Origin: RYN-417 sp043743105
GTDB taxonomy: Bacteria > Patescibacteriota > Saccharimonadia > Saccharimonadales > JACDBH01
Length of the DNA stretch: 5,953 nt
Assembly (NCBI GenBank): GCA_043743105.1
Contig: JAYTXD010000040.1
Span: forward strand, 1-5,953
Direction of reading: 5' to 3'
This document shows, one piece after another, positions 1-4,955 of this stretch (within the stretch, counting starts at the first letter, position 1; every line of letters begins with the position of its first letter). The position numbers were made by a program, and so were the translations under genes. The notes beneath the pieces are model-generated. The model did no database searches. It worked only from the letters and a program-made list of their open reading frames with translations, and was not told where the DNA came from.

Positions 1-66
1 ATGGTATGTATTTTGTATGAGTTTGTCAATATGCATTTAGTCGTTCATCTGTTAGACTTGTTCTAT

Positions 67-72
67 GAAAGG
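67..72 (+). promoter_or_regulatory. Ribosome binding site of ychF
   Basis: GAAAGG lies 9 nt before the ATG at 82 and fixes the ychF start. I found no convincing -35/-10 pair in bases 1-66; TTGTCA at 23-28 has no good -10 partner at normal spacing, so the promoter may lie further upstream. Confidence 0.6.
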
Positions 73-81
73 TTGGTTTAA

Positions 82-1170
82 ATGTTATCAATAGGTATAG
101 TCGGCCTACCAAACGTAGGCAAAAGCACTCTTTTTAACGCGTTGACCGACAATAATATTTTGGCGGCTAATTATCCATTTGCCACCATCGAGCCAAACAC
201 CGGCATTGTGCCCATTCCCGACCCGCGGTTGGACGCGCTCGAAAAACTGTATAGCGCCAAGAAAAAGGTGCCAGCGACTGTGACGTTTGTGGACATAGCT
301 GGGCTAGTCGCTGGTGCGAGCAAAGGCGAAGGCTTGGGCAACCAGTTTTTAGCAAACATCAGAAGCTGTAATGCGGTTGCACACATTGTCCGCGCGTTCA
401 GTGACAGCAACGTCCTGCATGTGGACGAACAGCACGACCCCAAAAAAGATATTGCGGTTATCAATACCGAGCTTGTTTTGGCTGACCTTCAGAGCGTTGA
501 AAAGCGTTTGCCAGTGATCGAAAAAGAAGCCAAGGCCAATCCAAAAGTAAAACCACTGGCAGATATTCTGCTGGCTGCTAAAGCAGCGCTGGACAGTGAT
601 ACACCTCTGTTTAAAGTGGTGAGCGAATGGAAGCCCGAAGACGTTGAATGGCTGCAAAAAGAGTTGCAGCTACTGACACTCAAGCCAGTTATATATGTGT
701 TTAATGTCGACGAAGATACGCTGGTGAATAATACGCGCAAACAAGAACTTGTTGCACTGGCCGCACCACAGCAAGCGGTGTTTATCTGCGCAAAGTTAGA
801 AGATGAACTCCGCAGTCTTGACGACAACGACCGCACTGAAATGCTTGAAAGTTACGGCCAAACCGAATCAGGACTTGTGCAGTTGATCCATGCAGCCTAT
901 GACACACTTGGGCTGCAAAGCTACCTCACGGCTGGTGCTGATGAAGTCAAAGCTTGGACAATCAAAAAAGGCTCCACCGCTCCTCAAGCCGCTGGCGTTA
1001 TTCATGGTGATTTCGAACGAGGCTTTATTGCGGCTTCAATTGTTGATTATGATGACCTAATGACAGCCGGATCTGAACAGGCAGCAAAGCAAGCTGGCAA
1101 AGTCCGCACCGAAGGCAAAACATATGTTATGCAGCCCGGCGACATCGTCGAATTCCGTTTTAACGTTTAA
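82..1170 (+). CDS. ychF: YchF/OLA1-family ribosome-associated P-loop NTPase
   Basis: This is a universally conserved Obg-related NTPase that acts in the cytoplasm on ribosomes and is linked to stress adaptation. At 362 aa it is complete for the family. The P-loop GLPNVGKST is at residues 8-16. The switch II motif DIAGL (71-75) has a hydrophobic residue after the glycine, as in HAS-type NTPases that lack the catalytic glutamine. The base-specificity motif reads NVDE (208-211) instead of NKxD; in this family that variant goes with ATP rather than GTP preference. A coiled region (about 125-200) follows the G3 motif, and a C-terminal TGS domain (about 276-360) ends in GDIVEFRFNV. The ATG is preceded by GAAAGG (67-72) at 9 nt, which supports this start. 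The gene converges on the PH-domain gene, with only a foldback element between them. Identification is near certain; the cellular target in this organism is not visible. Confidence 0.97.
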   Translation: MLSIGIVGLPNVGKSTLFNALTDNNILAANYPFATIEPNTGIVPIPDPRLDALEKLYSAKKKVPATVTFVDIAGLVAGASKGEGLGNQFLANIRSCNAVAHIVRAFSDSNVLHVDEQHDPKKDIAVINTELVLADLQSVEKRLPVIEKEAKANPKVKPLADILLAAKAALDSDTPLFKVVSEWKPEDVEWLQKELQLLTLKPVIYVFNVDEDTLVNNTRKQELVALAAPQQAVFICAKLEDELRSLDDNDRTEMLESYGQTESGLVQLIHAAYDTLGLQSYLTAGADEVKAWTIKKGSTAPQAAGVIHGDFERGFIAASIVDYDDLMTAGSEQAAKQAGKVRTEGKTYVMQPGDIVEFRFNV

Positions 1171-1192
1171 TTACTGGAGTAAAAGCTCTTAA

Positions 1193-1302
1193 CTCGGACT
1201 TACGCAAAGCTCACTCACCCCCAGGCCAAATCTGACCATAGTGAAAACTGTTTTCACTCGGCCATATTTACCCTGAGAACGAGCGATTTTGCGTAAGTCC
1301 AG
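1193..1302. mobile_element. Foldback (MITE-like) element, copy 1, internally deleted, 110 bp
   Basis: This non-coding element is bounded by inverted ends (CTCGGACTTACGCAAA at left, complementary to TTTGCGTAAGTCCAG at right) and a 4-bp duplication TTAA (1189-1192 and 1303-1306). It matches copy 2 (5146-5304, opposite strand). I count one inserted base near the left end, two substitutions (around 1273-1277) and a 50-bp deletion. The missing piece lies between two GTTTT repeats of copy 2, so copy 1 looks like a deletion derivative. Its centre is the near-palindrome GTGAAAACTGTTTTCAC (1241-1257), so the whole element can fold into one long hairpin. It lies between the convergent ychF and PH genes and could act as a two-way transcription stop (inference). 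No transposase is encoded; it would have to be moved in trans. Confidence 0.85.
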
Positions 1303-1842
1303 TTAAGTATAGTAGCGAGATACACGACGGCGCATCATAAGTGGCACGCGGGTATATGGATTGGTTGCTTTATATTGCAGCTGCGCTACCCCGCCTAAGT
1401 CTTGACCAAGTTGATAGGCTGGTAGTTGGACCTGCGTTGGCTGAATGTGCTGCTGGCGCGTTTCCATCACCTTGTCCTGCAAATATGACGTCAGCTCCCT
1501 AAGCGTATTATTGTGTATGCTTGTAAACGAAACTGCCTTGTTAACTGTACAGACTCTCATAGTTGCATCTACAAGTCGGTGACTAAAGTCTACTTCCGAT
1601 ATCATGTCGTAACGTACGTCTTCAAGCATAAGATACAGCAGTTTTTTATCGATAAGAAGCAACCGTCTGTCGGTTGCACACAGCATTGCAAATCCACCTT
1701 CATAGCGGCCGTTTAAACAATGCCTTATCACCTCACCTTCAACCAATATTTTACGGAGCTCTCGCTTTTCGGCTCCTCCCCAGAAGCTGAACTCAGCGCC
1801 GATGGCGTTTAGCTGGTCCTCCACAACTTGCATATGTACCAT
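1303..1842 (-). CDS. Bacterial PH-domain (YokE-like) protein, function unknown
   Basis: This is a 179-aa soluble protein with no signal peptide or membrane segment. Residues about 32-125 look like a bacterial pleckstrin-homology domain. A strand-rich core has the hallmark ATDRRLLLIDKK (56-67), followed by YDMISEVDF (78-86), a further strand pair (about 94-109) and a closing helix TLRELTSYLQDKV (113-125). The N-terminal 30 residues are helical. The C-terminal tail (about 130-179) is Gln/Pro-rich and ends in a basic RRRVSRYYT. Such domains bind proteins or lipids; no partner is visible here. The first ATG is chosen because a full AAGGAGGT site lies 8 nt upstream; a second in-frame ATG at codon 4 is less well placed. 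The stop codon TAA lies inside the TTAA target duplication of foldback copy 1. The upstream region carries a CRP-type palindrome, so regulation by the nearby Crp/Fnr protein is possible. Confidence 0.8.
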   Translation of the reverse strand: MVHMQVVEDQLNAIGAEFSFWGGAEKRELRKILVEGEVIRHCLNGRYEGGFAMLCATDRRLLLIDKKLLYLMLEDVRYDMISEVDFSHRLVDATMRVCTVNKAVSFTSIHNNTLRELTSYLQDKVMETRQQHIQPTQVQLPAYQLGQDLGGVAQLQYKATNPYTRVPLMMRRRVSRYYT

Positions 1843-1850
1843 AACGCTGC

Positions 1851-1858
1851 ACCTCCTT
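1851..1858 (-). promoter_or_regulatory. Full-length Shine-Dalgarno of the PH-domain gene
   Basis: On the minus strand this reads AAGGAGGT, a full match to the 16S rRNA anti-SD, 8 nt before the ATG at 1842. It is by far the strongest ribosome binding site in the window; several neighbours have little or none. Confidence 0.85.
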
Positions 1859-1883
1859 AGTGCTTTAACTATATGATGTTTTT

Positions 1884-1889
1884 AGTATA
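1884..1889 (-). promoter_or_regulatory. Candidate -10 box of the PH-domain gene
   Basis: TATACT on the minus strand predicts a transcript start near 1877 and a leader of about 35 nt that includes the AAGGAGGT site. There is no good TTGACA at 17 nt upstream; that space is occupied by an 18-bp dyad. A weak -35 fits an activator-dependent promoter (inference). Confidence 0.45.
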
Positions 1890-1895
1890 GGTACC

Positions 1896-1913
1896 GTAAG
1901 TTAAGTCACTTAC
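1896..1913. promoter_or_regulatory. Operator-like 18-bp dyad upstream of the PH-domain gene
   Basis: GTAAGTTAAGTCACTTAC has perfect 6-bp arms (GTAAGT / ACTTAC) around a 6-bp spacer. It sits over the -35 region of the predicted PH-gene promoter, where a bound regulator would block or replace -35 contacts. The protein that would bind is unknown. Confidence 0.4.
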
Positions 1914-1930
1914 AACATGTGATAATACTC

Positions 1931-1946
1931 TGTGATATTTATCACA
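1931..1946. promoter_or_regulatory. CRP-type binding site
   Basis: TGTGATATTTATCACA is a perfect dyad that fits the classic TGTGA-N6-TCACA consensus. A further half site TGTGA lies at 1918-1922. The dyad centre (1938.5) is about 61 bp upstream of the transcript start predicted from TATACT (1884-1889), which is the class I activator position known for E. coli CRP. The regulator at 3061-3708 keeps the CRP residues that read this half site. It could also be a weak AT-rich hairpin after the proline-rich gene, but on the minus strand no T-run follows it. Confidence 0.55.
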
Positions 1947-1966
1947 TATTTTATTTTTATAACCAT

Positions 1967-2884
1967 TTAGAAAGATATACTGCCAATAATTTTGTCGGCC
2001 TTGACAAGGTTGGTGTCATAAGTATTTTTTGAGGCAGCGCCTATGTTCATTATGTACTCTACATCTTTATCGTTTGGTACGACGTCTATAATAGTGTAGT
2101 AAAAGGTTGTCATTGTGCTGCCCGTTCCGCTACTGCATGTCAGGCTATATTTAATGGCAATAAAGGCGTTGGGTATGTCTACTTTTTTTGGCTTGTCTTT
2201 ATAGATTGGCGCTGTGTCGCAGCCAATTTCCGACTTTGATGGCAATATTTCAGATGAAGCATCAGTAACTTCTTTATCAATAGTAGCAAGCAATGTAGCC
2301 TTATCACTCGGGCTTAGCTTATCTGGTGATGAACCAAAAATATTCTTTTGAGCACTAATATTCATTTTGAGCGCGTAGGTTGGCTTTCCGTCGCTACCCT
2401 TACCAACCGAATTCGTTGGGTGATAACTAATATACCCCGATCCCGATGTGTCCTTTGTCCATGATGTCGGTCGCTGATAATTAACGCCCTCGTAAGAGTC
2501 AGGCGATAAGGAACCAATCAAAGCTGCTTTCGAAAATACAAGCACTGCAACTGCAACAATGGCGATAAATGCAACAACTGCGCCGATCACAATAAGAATT
2601 TTTTTGTTAAAACCACGATTCGGCATCTGCGATGCTGCCATTGGCGTAAACACTGGCTGAGACTGCGCTGGCATAGGAGCCTGAACAGGCATTGGTTGCC
2701 CTGGCATAGGTGGTGTCGTCGGTGAAAACATTGGCTGTGGAGCTGGTGCTTGCTGGGGCACAGTTGAGTCAAACTTAACCTCTGGCTGAGTAGTTATACC
2801 AGGGGCTGTAATTGGCTGCGGTTGTATTGGCGCCGATGGCTGCACGCGAGGGTCTGCAGGCATGAGATTTGGATCAGGGTTCAT
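1967..2884 (-). CDS. Proline-rich single-pass membrane protein with extracytoplasmic domain
   Basis: I do not recognise a named family. The 305-aa protein has three parts. Residues 1-90 are Pro/Gln/Met-rich and low in complexity, with repeats of the PMPxQ type. Residues about 95-118 form one hydrophobic helix, preceded by NKK, which predicts the N-terminus inside and the C-terminus outside. The exported domain (about 125-305) begins YEGVNYQRPTSW and ends DKIIGSISF. That layout recalls PsbP/Mog1-like lipoprotein domains of small-genome bacteria, but this is only a resemblance. Cys222 and Cys250 could form a disulfide. The proline-rich part may reach through the envelope or bind partners in the cytoplasm. 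The ATG at 2884 has AGGA 6 nt upstream and a TATAAT box just before it. It is divergent from the Crp/Fnr gene, so the two may share control. Confidence 0.8.
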   Translation of the reverse strand: MNPDPNLMPADPRVQPSAPIQPQPITAPGITTQPEVKFDSTVPQQAPAPQPMFSPTTPPMPGQPMPVQAPMPAQSQPVFTPMAASQMPNRGFNKKILIVIGAVVAFIAIVAVAVLVFSKAALIGSLSPDSYEGVNYQRPTSWTKDTSGSGYISYHPTNSVGKGSDGKPTYALKMNISAQKNIFGSSPDKLSPSDKATLLATIDKEVTDASSEILPSKSEIGCDTAPIYKDKPKKVDIPNAFIAIKYSLTCSSGTGSTMTTFYYTIIDVVPNDKDVEYIMNIGAASKNTYDTNLVKADKIIGSISF

Positions 2885-2894
2885 AAATTATCCT

Positions 2895-2900
2895 ATTATA
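2895..2900 (-). promoter_or_regulatory. -10 box of the proline-rich protein gene
   Basis: A consensus TATAAT on the minus strand ends 10 nt before the ATG at 2884, which predicts a leader of only a few bases. The AGGA at 2891-2894 (6 nt before the ATG) may serve as ribosome site if transcription starts earlier, because it would otherwise be left out of the mRNA. No clear -35 is visible. Confidence 0.5.
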
Positions 2901-2980
2901 ATTATGCTCATGGTAACATGCGCGCTGCCTGAAAGGTAGTAGCATTTGGTGACATCCACTAAGCGCCAACCAGCTGTCTA

Positions 2981-3026
2981 TAGCCACCCTAAAAACAAAA
3001 TGGTCATTTTGTTTTTAGGGTGGCTA
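2981..3026. repeat. Perfect 46-bp palindrome (22-bp arms, 2-nt spacer) in the divergent promoter region
   Basis: The left arm 2981-3002 begins TAGCCACCCTAAAAAC. It is the exact reverse complement of the right arm 3005-3026, which ends TTTTTAGGGTGGCTA; the spacer is GT. It lies between the divergent proline-rich gene and the Crp/Fnr gene and covers about -34 to -80 of the predicted crp-like promoter. No T-run follows on either strand, so it is not a standard intrinsic terminator. It could be an operator, a cruciform-forming element or a small mobile palindrome. Confidence 0.8.
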
Positions 3027-3047
3027 GTACAATAAAACAATTGCTGT

Positions 3048-3053
3048 CATAAT
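3048..3053 (+). promoter_or_regulatory. Candidate -10 box giving a leaderless crp-like transcript
   Basis: CATAAT ends 7 nt before the ATG at 3061, so the transcript would begin at or next to the start codon. There is no Shine-Dalgarno in the intervening bases (CAATCTT), which fits a leaderless message. Confidence 0.4.
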
Positions 3054-3060
3054 CAATCTT

Positions 3061-3708
3061 ATGTTAGCCTCTAAAGCCCAAGTAGCAGCTTTGGTAAACT
3101 TCTTCCATCTAGGAACGCGCCTACCCTACAAAAAAGGCGAATTTATAATCAGGCCAGGCGAGACTCCATCTGGTATTTTTTATATCGAGTCGGGCCTCGT
3201 AAAAGCCTACAACATTACGAAATACGGTGAAGAAAACCTCCTCATTGTCCGTAAAGAGCAAGAGATCTTTCCGCTCATCTGGGCAATTACCGGTCAGGAA
3301 CGCCACATTATTTATGAAGCGCTTGCCCCTACTGTAGTCTGGCGACTCGACCGCAAAGCCTACATCAACTTCATCGAAAAAAACAGCGAGGCCCTTGCCC
3401 CTCTACTAGATATGACGGTAGAGATGTACCGCATCCATTCGGAAAGAATTATTAATCTGGAATATCGCACGGTGCGTGAACGGCTGATTTCGTTCTTGCT
3501 GTCTATGTCCGACCGTTTCGGCAAACAGGTTGAAAATGGGCTAGTGATACAAGTGCCACTTAAACAGCAGGACATTGCAAGCTCCATTAATGCCTCACGC
3601 GAGACAACGAGCCGTGAGCTTAATATGCTCGACCGCAAAGGCTATATCGATAGTGGCAAAGCACAGATTATTATCAAAGACATCGAAACACTGCGTTCGT
3701 TCTTATAA
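3061..3708 (+). CDS. Crp/Fnr-family transcription regulator
   Basis: A 215-aa DNA-binding regulator of standard length. Residues about 20-105 form the cyclic-nucleotide-binding-type beta roll (KKGEFIIRPGETPSGIFYIESG at 24-45, cut by the usual glycines). Residues 107-140 form the long dimer helix, and 150-215 form the winged helix-turn-helix. The recognition helix reads SRETTSREL (179-187). It matches the DNA-reading residues of E. coli CRP (R180, E181, R185) at the same positions. There is no cysteine in the protein, so it is not an FNR-type Fe-S sensor. The phosphate-binding GEL/RxA cassette for cAMP is absent (FPLIWAITGQERH at 70-82), so the signal is unknown. The start is the first ATG and lacks a ribosome site; the mRNA is probably leaderless. 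Its stop overlaps the convergent pilin-like gene by 6 nt. A CRP-type site lies in the window at 1931-1946. Confidence 0.93.
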   Translation: MLASKAQVAALVNFFHLGTRLPYKKGEFIIRPGETPSGIFYIESGLVKAYNITKYGEENLLIVRKEQEIFPLIWAITGQERHIIYEALAPTVVWRLDRKAYINFIEKNSEALAPLLDMTVEMYRIHSERIINLEYRTVRERLISFLLSMSDRFGKQVENGLVIQVPLKQQDIASSINASRETTSRELNMLDRKGYIDSGKAQIIIKDIETLRSFL

Positions 3709-4191
3709 ATTATGTTTCTTTAGGTAGTGACTTTTATCGGGCTGCTTTGTTCTTGTACCCGCAGTTATCTCATAACGTTTACATGGCACAGACGTATTGT
3801 TACACCCCACAGGGTAGCTAATGTAGGAGATTGCTCCACCTGCTGCCGACTGAGAAATACGCGCATCACCACTGATAATTGCTTGCTCAAAGTTACTCTC
3901 GGCATAGTCTATACCTTTCCAAAATGACGCGTCTTTTAGTTGAGACAACATTGGGTAATTGCCGAATTTATTGTAATAAATTTCTAAAACCGCAAAAAGG
4001 GCGTTCATATCGCTCTTAACTGTTACGTCATCACGCTTACCAACAATATCATTGTATTTCTTAGCCTCAACTGACCGTGATACTTGTGTAACAACCACTG
4101 CCCCCAGTAGTACAAACGCGGCTGCGAATGCCGTGATAACAACAATTTTTCTAGTATTATCCCCTAAATGCTTAGATTTATTTTTTGCCAT
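3703..4191 (-). CDS. Pilin-like membrane-anchored protein
   Basis: This 162-aa protein has a short basic N-terminus, one hydrophobic helix (about 15-37) and an exported domain. The stretch DVTVKSDMNALFAVLEIYYNKFGNYPMLSQL (55-85, given here only as a guide: key parts are the amphipathic helix and NYP) resembles the helix-to-body transition of type IV pilins and GspG-type pseudopilins. Cys130 and Cys137 near the end, followed by RYEITAG, fit the C-terminal disulfide loop of many CPR pilin-like proteins. The classic prepilin cleavage site (G followed by FTLIE) is missing, so it may be an uncleaved, membrane-anchored relative. The start at 4191 is preferred over an upstream in-frame ATG at 4314 that would overlap tlyA, because AAGGAT sits 5 nt before it. 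It follows tlyA by 16 nt and is probably co-transcribed. Assembly partners are not in the window. Confidence 0.72.
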   Translation of the reverse strand: MAKNKSKHLGDNTRKIVVITAFAAAFVLLGAVVVTQVSRSVEAKKYNDIVGKRDDVTVKSDMNALFAVLEIYYNKFGNYPMLSQLKDASFWKGIDYAESNFEQAIISGDARISQSAAGGAISYISYPVGCNNTSVPCKRYEITAGTRTKQPDKSHYLKKHNL

Positions 4192-4192
4192 A

Positions 4193-4198
4193 ATCCTT
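4193..4198 (-). promoter_or_regulatory. Ribosome binding site that decides the pilin-like start
   Basis: AAGGAT on the minus strand, in the 16-nt gap between the tlyA stop and the ATG at 4191, supports the short start rather than the long frame that would overlap tlyA by over 100 nt. Confidence 0.65.
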
Positions 4199-4207
4199 AT
4201 GATAGCA

Positions 4208-4921
4208 TCAAAGTTTGTGTAGCAGGTAAAACCGTTCGGCATTCCCTTTTTCGCCGTGCACATCACTGTCTGCTTTATCGCGGATAACAAAGAGCTGTTT
4301 TGTCCATGTCTCAAAGTCTTTTAAAATGTCTCGGCGCATTTTGTCATTTTTTATGACGCCTTTGTTGATCTGGCTCTTGCCTGCTTCAAACTGCGGCTTA
4401 ACCATTGCAACTATCTGGGTCTGTTTGTTACTGAGCGTTGCCAGATGCGGCAAAATGTCACGGAGTGAAATGAATGAAACGTCAATCACGATGATGCCGG
4501 GCACTTCAGACAGGTAATCCATAGCGCGAATATCGGTTTGCTCGTGAAGTTCTATTTTGTCGTTTTTACGGAGTTTTGGATGCAGTTGGTTGGTACCAAC
4601 GTCCACTGCTACCACTTTTTTAGCTCCATGTTGCAAGGCATAATCTGTAAATCCACCCGTGCTGCTACCAACATCGAGCACTACCTTGCCTTTGAAATCG
4701 AGCTTCAGAATAATGGCTACGCTAGCAAGCTTTAGCCCGGCGCGCGAAACATATTGGTCGCTATGCAGCCCGATCTTGGCGTTCTCATCAATAAAATAAC
4801 CAGGCTTTGTCTGCACTTTTCCGTCCACCTTGACCACGCCCAAACGAATGTAGCTTTCAGCCTGGCTACGCGTTGTAACCAACTCTTTTGCAACCATCAA
4901 ATGATCAAGCCGGTGTTTCAT
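4208..4921 (-). CDS. tlyA: TlyA-family rRNA 2'-O-methyltransferase (S4 + FtsJ-like domain)
   Basis: TlyA transfers a methyl group from S-adenosylmethionine to a ribose 2'-OH of ribosomal RNA; family members are often annotated as haemolysins. At 237 aa it is full length. An S4 RNA-binding domain spans about 3-60 (RLDHLMV, then RSQAESYIRLGVVKVDG). The linker and start of the methyltransferase read YVSRAGLKL (57-65). The SAM-binding loop is DVGSSTGGF (83-91), then VDVGTNQL (106-113), DVSFISL (147-153) and VKPQFEAG (174-181), closing with GEKGNAERF. By alignment with studied TlyA proteins the K-D-K-E tetrad would be K64, D147, K175 and E229. The start is where the family begins, but no ribosome site precedes it: the palindromic repeat ends 5 nt upstream. 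The aminoglycoside/capreomycin relevance known in mycobacteria cannot be assumed here. Confidence 0.93.
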   Translation of the reverse strand: MKHRLDHLMVAKELVTTRSQAESYIRLGVVKVDGKVQTKPGYFIDENAKIGLHSDQYVSRAGLKLASVAIILKLDFKGKVVLDVGSSTGGFTDYALQHGAKKVVAVDVGTNQLHPKLRKNDKIELHEQTDIRAMDYLSEVPGIIVIDVSFISLRDILPHLATLSNKQTQIVAMVKPQFEAGKSQINKGVIKNDKMRRDILKDFETWTKQLFVIRDKADSDVHGEKGNAERFYLLHKL

Positions 4922-4926
4922 TGTAT

Positions 4927-4955
4927 TGTCATACTGGGCTTGACCCGGTACCCAG
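4927..4955 (+). repeat. 29-bp palindromic repeat, left copy
   Basis: It starts TGTCAT, holds the hairpin ACTGGG-CTTGA-CCCGGT (6-bp stem with one G-T wobble, 5-nt loop) and ends CCCAG. It matches the inverted right copy at 25 of 29 positions. It lies 5 nt upstream of the tlyA start codon, directly after the GIY-YIG stop codon. Repeats of this CCCGGGTCAAGCCCGGG type are common and dispersed in many bacterial genomes. Confidence 0.85.

Noticed and set aside
1..81. An open 26-codon frame from base 1 whose TAA (79-81) abuts the ychF ATG
   Set aside because: It is too short to judge, is cut by the window edge, and its product is not recognisable. It could be the tail of an upstream gene, but AT-rich leader sequence would look the same.
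167..836. Several minus-strand open frames inside ychF
   Set aside because: They lie wholly opposite a strongly conserved gene, show no family motifs and have no ribosome sites.
1931..1960. Intrinsic terminator reading on the plus strand (dyad followed by a T-rich run)
   Set aside because: No plus-strand gene lies upstream within reach, and the stem is short and nearly all A/T. The fit to the CRP-type consensus explains it better.
4192..4314. Longer start of the pilin-like gene at 4314
   Set aside because: It would overlap the end of tlyA by over 100 nt in another frame, and the added residues look like a shadow of tlyA. The ATG at 4191 has a ribosome site.
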